A DNA stretch of 64,000 nt from Promethearchaeota archaeon (GTDB taxonomy: Archaea; Asgardarchaeota; Lokiarchaeia; Sigyniarchaeales; SOKP01): the NCBI GenBank assembly GCA_019058445.1, contig JAHPZA010000010.1, forward strand, positions 558,001 to 622,000, given 5' to 3'. Positions 1-9,313 of this stretch are shown here, in pieces. The translations under genes were made by a program, and so were the position numbers. The notes under the pieces were generated by a model that made no database searches, was not told the origin of the DNA, and saw only the letters and a list, made by a program, of their open reading frames with translations. Positions within the stretch are counted from its first letter, which is position 1. Every line of letters starts with the position of its first letter.

Positions 1-35
1 GAAAAATTCTAAATAGTCTTTCTTGTTTATCAAAA

Positions 36-881
36 TCATCTAATTTTTGGCGGTCCTTTTTGTATTAGAGAACGCATTTCTTCGAAAGATCCCCTTAGTC
101 CATAAATCCCTTCAATCCACCATGTTACTCCCGCTTCCGCAAAAGAAGTAATCAATTCTACTGCTTTCTCTGGATCATCTGGTAAATCAGTGCCAAGACA
201 TACATCAAAAGAACTGGAAGAAGTTCGATATCCCTCAATATAGCTCATCATATCTTTTACATCCTTATGTGTTAATTGTTTTGGCCAGTCTGCGTGTATT
301 GGGACTACTCCATCCCATTTTGCTGCTCTCCGAAATGGTGCCTTAGCAGGCCAACCACCTCCAACCCATATAGGAATTCTAGTGCTTTGAATGGGTTTTG
401 GTAAGAATTTTACTTTTTTTAATTGATAATGTTCTCCTTTATAGCCAAACAAATTACCACTCCAGAGCCCTGTTATGATATCCAATCCCTCATCAAGTTT
501 TTTCGCAAGTATTTTTGGATCCGGATTTTCTCCAAAAGTCGCATATTCTGTTTTAAAGGGAGCTCCAAGCCCTACACCGAGAATTAGACGCCCGTTAGAT
601 AAATGATCAAGGGAAATGGTCTCTCGAGCTAATTTCCAAGGCCGACGACGTGGAATAGGAGTAATCATTGTGCCAATTCGTATTTTCTCTGTTTTCATTG
701 CAACTGCTGCGAGAGCAATCCACGGATCTACCATTTCATAGTTCCCGCTTCTCTCAAATAGCATATGATCCCATAAGAAAAATCCATCCCAACCCGCTCG
801 CTCCGCTTCAAATGCTAAATCTGCCAATCTTCTTGGATGGAAATAATCACCAAAGTTTGTAATACTTAAAGCAAATTTCAA
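36..881 (-). CDS. Luciferase-like (LLM-class) flavin/F420-dependent oxidoreductase
   Basis: This 281-aa protein has the features of the bacterial-luciferase TIM-barrel family, which uses FMN or F420 in monooxygenase or dehydrogenase reactions. Family marks include an early AFEAERAGWDGFFLWDH stretch (about residues 23-39), a RIGTMITP strand, LDHLSNGRLILGVGLG (about 92-107) and IPIWVGGGW near residue 170. Length is slightly short of the usual 300-340 aa, but both ends of the barrel are present. The start codon is TTG: an in-frame TGA lies two codons upstream, and a GTGATG ribosome site precedes it. It lies 41 bp downstream of a nitroreductase gene on the same strand, so the two flavin enzymes may be cotranscribed. 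The substrate cannot be read from the sequence. Confidence 0.9.
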   Translation of the reverse strand: MKFALSITNFGDYFHPRRLADLAFEAERAGWDGFFLWDHMLFERSGNYEMVDPWIALAAVAMKTEKIRIGTMITPIPRRRPWKLARETISLDHLSNGRLILGVGLGAPFKTEYATFGENPDPKILAKKLDEGLDIITGLWSGNLFGYKGEHYQLKKVKFLPKPIQSTRIPIWVGGGWPAKAPFRRAAKWDGVVPIHADWPKQLTHKDVKDMMSYIEGYRTSSSSFDVCLGTDLPDDPEKAVELITSFAEAGVTWWIEGIYGLRGSFEEMRSLIQKGPPKIR

Positions 882-922
882 GTCTCATCACAGCTCATTC
901 AATTTCATATTACAATTAGTAG

Positions 923-1429
923 TTATTTTATAATTCTAGTTATTTCTCCTAAACTTTTTCTGGGTATTGATTTAGGGATCTTTCCCTTTATATATCCCGC
1001 CGCTAAAACTGTTAAGAGAAAATCATTCTTTCCAAGACCTAATAATTCTTTAGCATATTCTCTATCCATGCTTCCAATCCAGCACATACCGATATTTAGA
1101 GTCCAGGCCATAAGCATCATATTCATAGACGCTAATGAAGTATCTTGGATATACCAATTTGGATTTTCCAGTTTTTTACCTATTATAGCAATGCCCAAGG
1201 GAGCATTTTTAAGAGGTAATCCATAAGCACCTGTTTTAGATATTTTTTGCAAAATCTCTCGATTTTTTATTACAATAAATTCCCATGGTTGCCTATTTGA
1301 AGCACTTGGAGTCCATCTTCCTGCCTCTAAAATCATTTCAATATGTTCTTTAGTGATTGGTTTATCTTGATAATTACGTATGGTTCTCCTTTTTTTTAAA
1401 AACTCTAAAAATTCCTCTGGTTTAGTCAT
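923..1429 (-). CDS. Nitroreductase-family flavoprotein
   Basis: A 168-aa protein with the nitroreductase fold, FMN-dependent and normally a homodimer using NAD(P)H. The N-terminal KKRRTIRNYQDKPI is the typical phosphate-binding Arg cluster, and RWTPSASNRQPWEF (about residues 38-51) is the family FMN-binding signature. The C-terminal GMCWIGSMD and GYIKGKIP stretches also fit. The ATG is preceded by GAGG with a 7-nt spacer. Archaeal members of this short type reduce varied substrates, so no reaction is assigned. It precedes the luciferase-like oxidoreductase on the same strand. Confidence 0.9.
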   Translation of the reverse strand: MTKPEEFLEFLKKRRTIRNYQDKPITKEHIEMILEAGRWTPSASNRQPWEFIVIKNREILQKISKTGAYGLPLKNAPLGIAIIGKKLENPNWYIQDTSLASMNMMLMAWTLNIGMCWIGSMDREYAKELLGLGKNDFLLTVLAAGYIKGKIPKSIPRKSLGEITRIIK

Positions 1430-1556
1430 GTTATTGCCTCATCCTCATTCTTAACAATTTCATAAAAATTATAGGATATGAATTTCTTAAATCATTTTAG
1501 TTTATTAATTATAATCCTTTTAAAATATTGTTTCTGATTCATTGAAATTTGTAGAC

Positions 1557-1572
1557 TTAAATATTTAAAATA
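1557..1572 (+). promoter_or_regulatory. Candidate TATA box for the M24/S28 peptidase pair
   Basis: An AT-only TTAAATATTTAAAATA block lies about 50 bp before the M24 start codon, in the divergent gap with the nitroreductase gene. Spacing would put transcription start near 1595 with a short leader carrying AGGT before the ATG. In an AT-rich genome this is only suggestive. Confidence 0.35.
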
Positions 1573-1618
1573 ATTCATATTATCTAAATCAAAATTATAA
1601 GAATTAAAGGTAAAAATA

Positions 1619-2785
1619 ATGAATAGTAAACTAAAAGCAATTAAAGACCCCCCAAGTAAACAAGAGCTTTCTAATCGAATAGAAAAAGTTAGAGATTTAA
1701 TGAAACAACAAAATTTGGATTATTATGTTTGCTATGATCCGGTGAATATTTATTATCTGACAAATTTTGCTTTTTATGTTCATGAGAGACCCTTTATTTT
1801 TGTTATACCAAAAGAAGGCCTTCCAAAAATGATCATTCCCCTCCTAGAAAAAGGACATTTTGAACAAAGAGCAAAAATTGATTATGAGATGGCTTTTTAC
1901 TATGAATTTCCTGCTCTTAGTGGTGAAAATTGGTATGACATCTATCATAAAATTATTGATAATGATTCAAAGGTGGGTATAGAATCCGCTATGCCTATGG
2001 GAATTGCCAATAAAACACCGGGAAAGAAAGTGGTAACCGATATTGTTGAGGAAGCTCGTTTAATTAAAACAGATTATGAAATCGGACGTACTATACATGC
2101 ATGTAAAGTAATAAATAAAGGGCATAAAGTATTGCTTAAAATGTGCCGTCCTAAAGTGTTACTATTTGCTCTCTACCGTGAAGTTTCTAATGCTATGACA
2201 TCTAAAATAGTTCAAGATATCCCTAATGCCAACTTTAGAGTTGTTGATACAATGGGAATAGTGTGGCCTCCATCTATTTCTCATGATCCACATTTAATTC
2301 CACATATTTTTGATGAGGTGGAGGAAGGCGGACCCCATGTTTCTATTGTTCAAGCTCAGGTTGATGGATATGGTGTAGAAATTGAGAGAACATTCTTTCT
2401 AGGTCATATTCCTGAAAAAGCTAAAAAACCCTTTGAAACTATGTTCCAAGCGAGGGCAATGGCATATGATTTACTAAAGCCTGGAACTATTATGAGTGAG
2501 ATTGATAAAAAAGTACGTAATTTTATAAAGGATAATGGTTATGGTGATTACATTCTCCACAGGACAGGTCATGGGTTAGGAATCACGGGGCATGAGGCAC
2601 CTTATCTTGCAGAAGGGTATGATCGTGCACTTGAACCAGGAATGATAGTAAGTGTTGAGCCAGGGATCTATATTCCGGGAGTTGGAGGTTTTCGGCACTC
2701 TGATACAGTTTTGATAACTGAAGATGGGTATATGAAATTATCCAAAGCTCCAGAAGAACTCGATGATTTAATAATTTCTATATAA
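1619..2785 (+). CDS. M24-family (creatinase/aminopeptidase P fold) hydrolase, Xaa-Pro peptidase-like
   Basis: A 388-aa pita-bread-fold protein with an N-terminal creatinase-type domain (about 1-145, including YYVCYDPVNIYYLTNF) and a C-terminal M24 catalytic domain. The HRTGHGLGITGHE and VEPGIY motifs are intact. Other metal-ligand positions are not: the usual D-x-G-A...D-x-T-R-T region reads as VDGYGVEIERT, and the last R-x-E-D is RHSD. This resembles creatinase or ectoine-hydrolase-type members more than a classical two-metal Xaa-Pro dipeptidase, so the reaction is uncertain. It sits 47 bp upstream of an S28 peptidase on the same strand, which suggests a proline-peptide role. Confidence 0.85.
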   Translation: MNSKLKAIKDPPSKQELSNRIEKVRDLMKQQNLDYYVCYDPVNIYYLTNFAFYVHERPFIFVIPKEGLPKMIIPLLEKGHFEQRAKIDYEMAFYYEFPALSGENWYDIYHKIIDNDSKVGIESAMPMGIANKTPGKKVVTDIVEEARLIKTDYEIGRTIHACKVINKGHKVLLKMCRPKVLLFALYREVSNAMTSKIVQDIPNANFRVVDTMGIVWPPSISHDPHLIPHIFDEVEEGGPHVSIVQAQVDGYGVEIERTFFLGHIPEKAKKPFETMFQARAMAYDLLKPGTIMSEIDKKVRNFIKDNGYGDYILHRTGHGLGITGHEAPYLAEGYDRALEPGMIVSVEPGIYIPGVGGFRHSDTVLITEDGYMKLSKAPEELDDLIISI

Positions 2786-2832
2786 AAAATATTACTGAGA
2801 ATTAAGATTTTTGAAATAGAGAAAGTGATATC

Positions 2833-4032
2833 ATGACACAAAAAGATAAAGCGTATAAAATTATCCATAAGACGATATCTCAACCCGTAAACCATTCAGA
2901 ACCAGATGGTACAAAATTTACACAGCATATAGACATTCTCATACCTGAAGATGTTCCTGTTGATGCTCCAGTATTTTTTCATTTGGGGAATGAACAACAG
3001 CTCGATGAAGATAAATTAATTTTATTGTATGATGCATATGGTAAAAGAAATGATATAGTTTATCTCCATGCTGAACATAGAGGATACGGTCAAAGTCTAA
3101 CTTTAGACAAAGATCAGTCCATACCCTCATATGTGCGTATAGACCAAACTCTTGCGGATTATCATCATGTCATTCAAGCACTGAAAGAGGAATATACTGG
3201 TCCTTGGATGGGAGCAGGATATAGTTATGGGGGAGGTTTGGTAATAAATTTCGCCTCCGAATACCCTGATGATGTGAATGCCATTTTATCTTCAAGCGGA
3301 GTTGTCGACTGGCCATTCATAATGGATACTTACGACCATCAGATGAGAATAAATTTTAGTGAGAAACTCTATCAAGGTTTTGTCAAACACATCAACAATC
3401 TTGAACCTAAGGAACTATTTGATGAAAATTGGTTGAATAGGGAATTCTTAATTGCATATTGCCATGGGCTCGCTCAAAGAGAGGAACTCAAGAGGGTTCA
3501 AAAATCAATTGAAAATTTAATTACCACACTTCCTACAGAAGAGTTACTTGAAAGATTGCATCAAATTGACAATGAATTAGCAGAAGGAGAAGGCTGGCAA
3601 TATGCTACATCGAACGGTAAATTAACTTTAACCCGAGAGGAAGCATTAACCGCAAAATACACATGGAGGGTATGGCGTTATCAACAATGGTTGGAAACAG
3701 GTATTTTTGAGGTTTCAGAAAAACCAAACGGAGTTTTTACAAGAACATATAAAGATTTTATCGAAGAGGGAATTGCATTATTCGGTGAAGAACCTCCATC
3801 AGCGAAAAATCCCGAATGGTCTCCTCGAAGTATGGTTCAAAATTTAAAAGTTCCATTAGTTTATGTGTGCGGTGGTATGGACCCTTGGAGAGGGCTCTGT
3901 CTAGAACCGGATTACAACATTAAAAATGGACAATATTTCTATTATCCGGAGGGTAGACATTGTCCTGAGAAGGATAAATTACGTCGTGGCAGAGAAGTTA
4001 TGGATTGTTTATTAAATTTTGCTCAGAAGTAA
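2833..4032 (+). CDS. S28-family serine peptidase (prolyl carboxypeptidase/DPP7-like)
   Basis: A 399-aa alpha/beta-hydrolase of the S28 type, a family that cleaves next to proline. The nucleophile motif G-Y-S-Y-G-G places Ser131. Asp350 lies in GGMDPW, the family acid motif, and His376 lies in GRHCPE, matching the S28 catalytic H-C context. AEHRGYGQS near residue 80 is the typical oxyanion-side loop. Known eukaryotic S28 enzymes are lysosomal or secreted, but no signal peptide is visible here, so a cytoplasmic enzyme is likely. Start: ATG preceded by GTGAT. It follows the M24 gene closely, and the two probably form an operon. Confidence 0.88.
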   Translation: MTQKDKAYKIIHKTISQPVNHSEPDGTKFTQHIDILIPEDVPVDAPVFFHLGNEQQLDEDKLILLYDAYGKRNDIVYLHAEHRGYGQSLTLDKDQSIPSYVRIDQTLADYHHVIQALKEEYTGPWMGAGYSYGGGLVINFASEYPDDVNAILSSSGVVDWPFIMDTYDHQMRINFSEKLYQGFVKHINNLEPKELFDENWLNREFLIAYCHGLAQREELKRVQKSIENLITTLPTEELLERLHQIDNELAEGEGWQYATSNGKLTLTREEALTAKYTWRVWRYQQWLETGIFEVSEKPNGVFTRTYKDFIEEGIALFGEEPPSAKNPEWSPRSMVQNLKVPLVYVCGGMDPWRGLCLEPDYNIKNGQYFYYPEGRHCPEKDKLRRGREVMDCLLNFAQK

Positions 4033-4081
4033 TTCTTAAAATTTCAAAATTTATTTTTATAATTTTTTCTTATTATTATTA

Positions 4082-5491
4082 ATGCCTTTGGCTGATCTAA
4101 AAACAACATTTTCCATTAAAGAGCTTAGGGGTAGCTCTAGCATTGCTTCTGAAAAGCGTGACTTTATGAGAAAATATTACCCCTCTATACGTCACGATCC
4201 TCATGAAGGCTTTCTTTATGGATTTTTATGCTTAATTTATGACGGAGTAAATAAAATTGAGGATTTGAAAAATAAAATGCGCTTATTTTTCATTTCCGCT
4301 TCAAAACAAGTTGTTGTGGAGGATCAAGACGTCGAAGAGTATTTACAATATGCTAGAAAAAAACAACTGATTAAGGAGGATACTGATGGGACTATATACC
4401 TCACGGAAAATGGTGAAAAATTAGTAGAATTGAGCTATTATTCTACTTTACATGCTTCTTATTGGATGAATTTAATATTTAATGAAAACATTATGCTAAT
4501 AACCACGGCTATTTTTTTAATGATATTAGCATCTATGAAGATATTTGTAGGGATGCAATTAGCATCCCAAGGCATGGTATATGAAGGATTTGAAAATCTA
4601 ACCGATCTACTTAAGGTTGCGATAATTTTTTTGGTTGGATTCAAATTGAAGAGGGATAAAGTCGCTAGTATCATAATTATTGGGATAATGATGTTTACAG
4701 GAGTCATTCTAATATGGTCCGGTATTGAAGCTTTACTGAATCCGACGCCGATTATACCAACAGTTCAGGCGTATATGATCTGTTTTTTTTCCGTTATCCT
4801 GAATTTAGCATTAATGTTTCTGAAAAGCTTGGTTGGCCGTACTTCTGGAAATCTTTCATTACTAAGTGATTCTAAAGACTCTGGTTTAAACGTAAAAATA
4901 TCATTGGGAGTGGCAATCGGTCTTACGTTTGCTATCTTTAGAATTTATTTTGTAGATGCTCTTATAGGCATAATAATAGCAATATTAATTTTTAAGGAAG
5001 GAATTGAAGTTTTAAGGGAATTATTGGGGCCTGAAGAGGATTTTGATATCACCGCAATAAAAGTTTTGGCAGATAATATCTATGATGATCGGCTCACAGG
5101 ATATATCTTAGGAAGTATAAGACGAGAAACATTAACAAAAGAAGATATTCTAAGAAATTTTGAAGAAGGCTTATATTTAGGACGCCTTTATTATGGTGGA
5201 TTTGCAGATTTCTTTTATCATAATTTAGGGGCGGAGATTGCGGAAAAACACTTACATAAATTAATAAAAGGTAAACTGATTGAAACATTAGGTGAATCTA
5301 TTATAATAACTTCAAAAGGGTTACAAACATATTATAGAGCGAAAGCGAAGGAATATAACAATCGCGCTAAAAGAGTTTATGTGGGTCCCCGAGTTCCTCG
5401 TGGTTTGATATATTTCATAGCATTTATAATTGCATTCATATTATTGATAATTTTTGCTAATGATATTAATCAATGGTTAATGAGCTTTTAA
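4082..5491 (+). CDS. CDF-like (cation-efflux fold) membrane protein with winged-helix ends
   Basis: A 469-aa protein in three parts. Residues about 1-130 look like a winged-helix domain ending in a GTIYLTENGEKLVEL wing. The middle (about 135-325) has six membrane segments with cation-diffusion-facilitator traits: SQGMVYEGFENLTDLLK in TM2 and SLLSDSKDSGLN before TM5 align with the paired acidic metal motifs. After this, residues about 330-430 form a second helical/wHTH-like region, followed by a final C-terminal membrane segment. Known CDF proteins carry a short cytoplasmic ferredoxin-like domain, not wHTH modules. Metal residues only partly match the H/D-x-x-x-D consensus, so transport versus sensing is open. 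Its 3' end overlaps the next, opposite-strand gene by 26 bp. Confidence 0.72.
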   Translation: MPLADLKTTFSIKELRGSSSIASEKRDFMRKYYPSIRHDPHEGFLYGFLCLIYDGVNKIEDLKNKMRLFFISASKQVVVEDQDVEEYLQYARKKQLIKEDTDGTIYLTENGEKLVELSYYSTLHASYWMNLIFNENIMLITTAIFLMILASMKIFVGMQLASQGMVYEGFENLTDLLKVAIIFLVGFKLKRDKVASIIIIGIMMFTGVILIWSGIEALLNPTPIIPTVQAYMICFFSVILNLALMFLKSLVGRTSGNLSLLSDSKDSGLNVKISLGVAIGLTFAIFRIYFVDALIGIIIAILIFKEGIEVLRELLGPEEDFDITAIKVLADNIYDDRLTGYILGSIRRETLTKEDILRNFEEGLYLGRLYYGGFADFFYHNLGAEIAEKHLHKLIKGKLIETLGESIIITSKGLQTYYRAKAKEYNNRAKRVYVGPRVPRGLIYFIAFIIAFILLIIFANDINQWLMSF

Positions 5492-6716
5492 AGTAATCTG
5501 AATCAAAGTTAGGATATATTTTTTTTCTACGTCCCTCCTTTTTTATGATGACTAATTTAAGATCAATTAACTTCTTTATATGGTAATGAATAGTTTTATG
5601 ATCTACTTTTTTTCTCTTGGTAATTACGCTATTCCAGATACCTGGCTCTTTTTCAATCATTTCTAATATATCTAAGGTTAATTTACTTTTACTTAATTTT
5701 AAGTCTAAATTTGAGATTGGATTTTTTTGATAGTAGGGGAAATATGCAATATAATTTCCGATTCTCTTTTTTCCAATGACCTTATATGTTTCTAAAATAT
5801 CCAGATGCCATACGAGATTTCCTGGTGCGAGTTCTGACTTACGCAGCAACTCATTAAAGTGAATTCCAGGCTCATCTAATATCAGATCAATAATTTTATT
5901 TCTATTTTCATTTTCTAATACCTCTTCTAGGGTTAACCGATGAGCTCCTTTCTGAATTGAGGTAGATCTTGTTCTTAAATATTGAAAATAATCTTTTTTG
6001 GATATAATAACAACAACTGATAAAATAGCGAAAGCAAGAATAATAGAACTGATAATCAAAATGTATGAAAAATAACTTACTTCATAAATAGTAATATAAT
6101 ACTCTGTATCCTTGTCAAGTTCCGATATTGAGCTTTTTAGATAAATTTCTGAATTATCAGATACCTCTTCTGTTTCCAATAATTCCCAAGAATCATCATC
6201 TTCCTCATATAGAGCAATAGAATATTCAGTATATGTATTCAATCCATATTCTGAATCTTTTTTAAAAGTTATTTTTATTTTATCAATTGAACTGTTTGAT
6301 TTTATGCGATAAATGCATCTATATTCAGATCTTAATTGAATTGATCCTTGTTGTGGAGCATTAGGATTTTTTGAGTATCCAAAATTTTCCATACTTCTTT
6401 CAACTTTTATATCAAGTGAGATTGGATTGTCATTTTTTATATCCATGGAAACCTCACGATTTTCAATTCTTTCATTATATTTAATCTTAAGTTCTGTAAA
6501 GACTTCTGTGTCAATTTCAAAATGAATATTGTTCGAGAAATGATAAGAAACGCTTTCATCTCCCTTTATTTCTGTTTTTTTTGAAAATCCTGAAACGTCT
6601 TTATCTTTTTTAGCAATTCCATAAACTATAAATAAATTAAATTCAAGAAGAAAGAAAATTAAAAGTAATAAGGAAAAATTTCGTCTATTTAGTTTATTAA
6701 GAAATTTATATTTCAA
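5466..6716 (-). CDS. Membrane-anchored regulator: ectodomain, TM segment, two winged-helix domains
   Basis: A 416-aa protein. An N-terminal hydrophobic segment (about 15-35) acts as signal or anchor. An acidic ectodomain (about 40-215) follows, then a TM helix (about 218-240). The cytoplasmic part has two wHTH domains: HFNELLRKSELAPGNLVWHLDILE (about 290-313, quoted here as the recognition region) and a second near SVITKRKKVDHKTIHYHIKKL with a KKEGRRKKIYP wing. Archaea use such one-component membrane regulators. The ectodomain resembles the secreted protein encoded just upstream (6790-7488), so the two probably sense the same thing or each other. The 3' end overlaps the convergent CDF-like gene by 26 bp. 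Confidence 0.8.
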   Translation of the reverse strand: MKYKFLNKLNRRNFSLLLLIFFLLEFNLFIVYGIAKKDKDVSGFSKKTEIKGDESVSYHFSNNIHFEIDTEVFTELKIKYNERIENREVSMDIKNDNPISLDIKVERSMENFGYSKNPNAPQQGSIQLRSEYRCIYRIKSNSSIDKIKITFKKDSEYGLNTYTEYSIALYEEDDDSWELLETEEVSDNSEIYLKSSISELDKDTEYYITIYEVSYFSYILIISSIILAFAILSVVVIISKKDYFQYLRTRSTSIQKGAHRLTLEEVLENENRNKIIDLILDEPGIHFNELLRKSELAPGNLVWHLDILETYKVIGKKRIGNYIAYFPYYQKNPISNLDLKLSKSKLTLDILEMIEKEPGIWNSVITKRKKVDHKTIHYHIKKLIDLKLVIIKKEGRRKKIYPNFDSDYFKSSLTID

Positions 6717-6789
6717 ATATTTTCAATCTCATTCGTTTTTCATTGAACATTTTAAAAAAAAAAAATTAAAATTATAATTTTATTATTCT

Positions 6790-7488
6790 TTATTTCCTTC
6801 TCTTTATAAATAATATTGCGATTCCTGCTAGAACTATTGCTCCGATTATAGATCCAATAATTAATAATAGAGTATAGTCAAATTCTGGTACTAATATTGT
6901 CCATGTCGAAAAGTGATCTGTTTCACATTCTAAATATCCATTTTTAGATGTGGTTTCAACGGTAACCCATTCTTCATTTTTCTTATCATAATAAGCCCAT
7001 GTGCCTCCTCTGTTTTCTTCATTTTCCTCTATTCTAAGCTTTGCTTCAATATCATCTTCACTAGAATCTATATCTACTACAAATCCTTCTTGATATCTAT
7101 ATCGATTTCGATTTCTTGCTGTATAAATGTTTCCTTTTTGAAGCCCAATACTATTCTGCTCTTCTCTACATTTCATTGTTAAATTTAGTTTATCATCTGA
7201 TTCTATTTCGATTTCAAAATCTTTATCCCCAATTTTTTTAGCATCACAATCAATAGAACAATTAGCTTTTTCATTACTTTCTACTGTTATTCTCGTTCTC
7301 TCCCTAAATCGAAATCTTACTCGTTCATTAGCACGAAGTTGTTCTTGAACATGATCGCTATCATCAATGTTGATTTTTTCATCATCACTAGCAGCATTGA
7401 CGGGAGTAGAGTTGTAGACCATAATCATTGAAAAGAGCATTGATAAAACCAAGAAAGAAAACACGATTTTTTTAGAATTTTTTTTCAT
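6790..7488 (-). CDS. Secreted, C-terminally anchored ectodomain protein (Loki/PEF-CTERM-like)
   Basis: About 232 aa from the chosen ATG at 7488. This start is preferred over one 45 bp upstream because AAGGTG lies 8-13 nt before it and it opens directly into a clean signal peptide (MKKNSKK then a hydrophobic run to VNAA). The mature part is charged and beta-rich, ending in WAYYDKKNEEWVTVET and HFSTWTILVPEF, followed by one TM helix and KRRK. The PEF-hydrophobic-basic tail resembles archaeal CTERM sorting signals. The ectodomain shows the same layout as that of the downstream regulator (aromatic Y...W...T pattern near its end). The pair is likely an operon, with 73 bp between the genes. Function unknown. 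Confidence 0.72.
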   Translation of the reverse strand: MKKNSKKIVFSFLVLSMLFSMIMVYNSTPVNAASDDEKINIDDSDHVQEQLRANERVRFRFRERTRITVESNEKANCSIDCDAKKIGDKDFEIEIESDDKLNLTMKCREEQNSIGLQKGNIYTARNRNRYRYQEGFVVDIDSSEDDIEAKLRIEENEENRGGTWAYYDKKNEEWVTVETTSKNGYLECETDHFSTWTILVPEFDYTLLLIIGSIIGAIVLAGIAILFIKRRK

Positions 7489-7724
7489 AAATTTTAACAC
7501 CTTAATTAAATAATGAAATAGAATAATATTCATTTAAAAAGGATTAAGGAACACTTTTCCCCATATATTAATCTTTTTATTGAGTGAGAAGAACAATTAA
7601 AACAAACTTTGATTATCAAATCCAAGAAATAAGCTTATGTTTAATTTAACAAATTTATATCATATCTTTTTATAATTTTATTAATTACCTATTTTACTAA
7701 TTTTCACTGATATCATCTCTAAGC

Positions 7725-9149
7725 ATGACAGAAAAGAATTCTAATTTTCATGATAGCATACCCCAAAAAGAACTAAGAATATTATCGACAAGCAAAGCAA
7801 TAATTTATACATTACCAAATATGGGCTTAACTGCATTGTTGGCAATAATTGTATTCTTTACGTTTTTATTTTACATTAATATCATGGGGCAGCCTCCATT
7901 AATCATTGGTGCTATTTTTTCTGCCACTATCTTCGTTTATGCTGTATTCTGTCCGATTTGGGGGGTAGTAGCTGATAAAATAGGAAAGAAAAAGTTACTC
8001 TTATTTTCAGGTCCTATCCTTGCCATAAGTTTTATTTTCATTTGGACTCCGCCTATCCCTACTGGCGCATATGGTGAACTGTATTTACCTCTTATACTCT
8101 GGTTGATATTCTTTGGTTTCACATTTAGAATAATGATCGCGGCATTTCAACCAATAATTTATTCTTTACTTCCAGAATTGAGCACAGAAGAGCAGAACCG
8201 AGTCAAGATCTCAATGATAAATATGATAATGATCATTATAGGAACTGTTATAGGAACGATTGGACCTATAATTTTAATGGGAGATGTTACTAAAAATCTT
8301 TCAAGAGAAGACCCTAAACTTTATTATCCTATTTCCTTAATTGGTAAGATAATATTTACTCAAATATTCTTCTTCGCAACATTAATAAGTATAATATTTT
8401 GTATTTGTCTTATTTTAATGCTATTATTCATAAAAGAGCCCCCCAAACAAACAGTTACGAAGCTTTCATTTAAAGAAATGGTTAATGATTTACTAGGTCC
8501 GTTTAAGGATAAAAATTACGGATTATTTTTGATTGTATTTTATTTATTTTGGATCCCTTTAGTGTCCTTTCAATTTTTAGTTTTAAATTTAGCCACATTT
8601 GTAATCTCCATGAGAGGAAATGAATTTATATTAATGGCTATAGTGGTAATCATGTTTGCAGCAGTGTCATTTATAGCATGGAAGAATCTCTCTGAAAAAT
8701 ATGGTTTGAAAGAAACACTTTCAATTTGTCTTATTTTCTCGATATTTTCTTTTATACTTTTTTCGTTATTGCTAGTACCTATGCCAGGTGAAGTGGGTAT
8801 AATTGTAGGGATTTTATTAATTTCACTAAGTTTTTGCAGTTCTGTAGGAATAATGGTATTTCCTTTTGCAATAATGAGTGATCTTATTGATAACGCCGAA
8901 ATAAAAACAGGAAAAAATTTAAGCGGATCCTATTCAGGTGCTTTTATCATGATGGGATCTTTAGCCTCTGCAAGCTCAGTGTTAATTATTTCAGTAAATC
9001 TCGAATTATATGGACCAGAAGCTGCACTTGGATATATTATAATTTTGTCTATTATTGGTCCCATCCTATTATTTGCCGCTTTACTAATTTTTCAAAAAGT
9101 TCAGGTTAAAGGCACACGTAAATTAGTAAAAAAATCAAATGAATACTAA
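7725..9149 (+). CDS. MFS/GPH-type transporter (melibiose-carrier-like)
   Basis: A 474-aa protein with about 12 membrane segments. The loop after TM2 reads WGVVADKIGKKK, the MFS cytoplasmic-loop signature, and ILAISFIFIWTPP follows as in glycoside-pentoside-hexuronide cation symporters. A longer central loop (KEPPKQTVTKLSF, about residue 240) separates the two six-helix halves. The substrate is not predictable. It is divergently placed from the ectodomain protein gene. Confidence 0.85.
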   Translation: MTEKNSNFHDSIPQKELRILSTSKAIIYTLPNMGLTALLAIIVFFTFLFYINIMGQPPLIIGAIFSATIFVYAVFCPIWGVVADKIGKKKLLLFSGPILAISFIFIWTPPIPTGAYGELYLPLILWLIFFGFTFRIMIAAFQPIIYSLLPELSTEEQNRVKISMINMIMIIIGTVIGTIGPIILMGDVTKNLSREDPKLYYPISLIGKIIFTQIFFFATLISIIFCICLILMLLFIKEPPKQTVTKLSFKEMVNDLLGPFKDKNYGLFLIVFYLFWIPLVSFQFLVLNLATFVISMRGNEFILMAIVVIMFAAVSFIAWKNLSEKYGLKETLSICLIFSIFSFILFSLLLVPMPGEVGIIVGILLISLSFCSSVGIMVFPFAIMSDLIDNAEIKTGKNLSGSYSGAFIMMGSLASASSVLIISVNLELYGPEAALGYIIILSIIGPILLFAALLIFQKVQVKGTRKLVKKSNEY

Positions 9150-9313
9150 AAAATTGATTTTATTTTTCTATATGTAAAAGTTTTAAAAGCAAAATCATTA
9201 TAAAAATATTATTAAGTTCTTTAGAACAAAATATTAATAACCCAATTCTTATAAAATTTAATTTGAACTAGACTTCGAATTAATTTTAAAACTAACTATG
9301 GAGTAAAAAGAAT

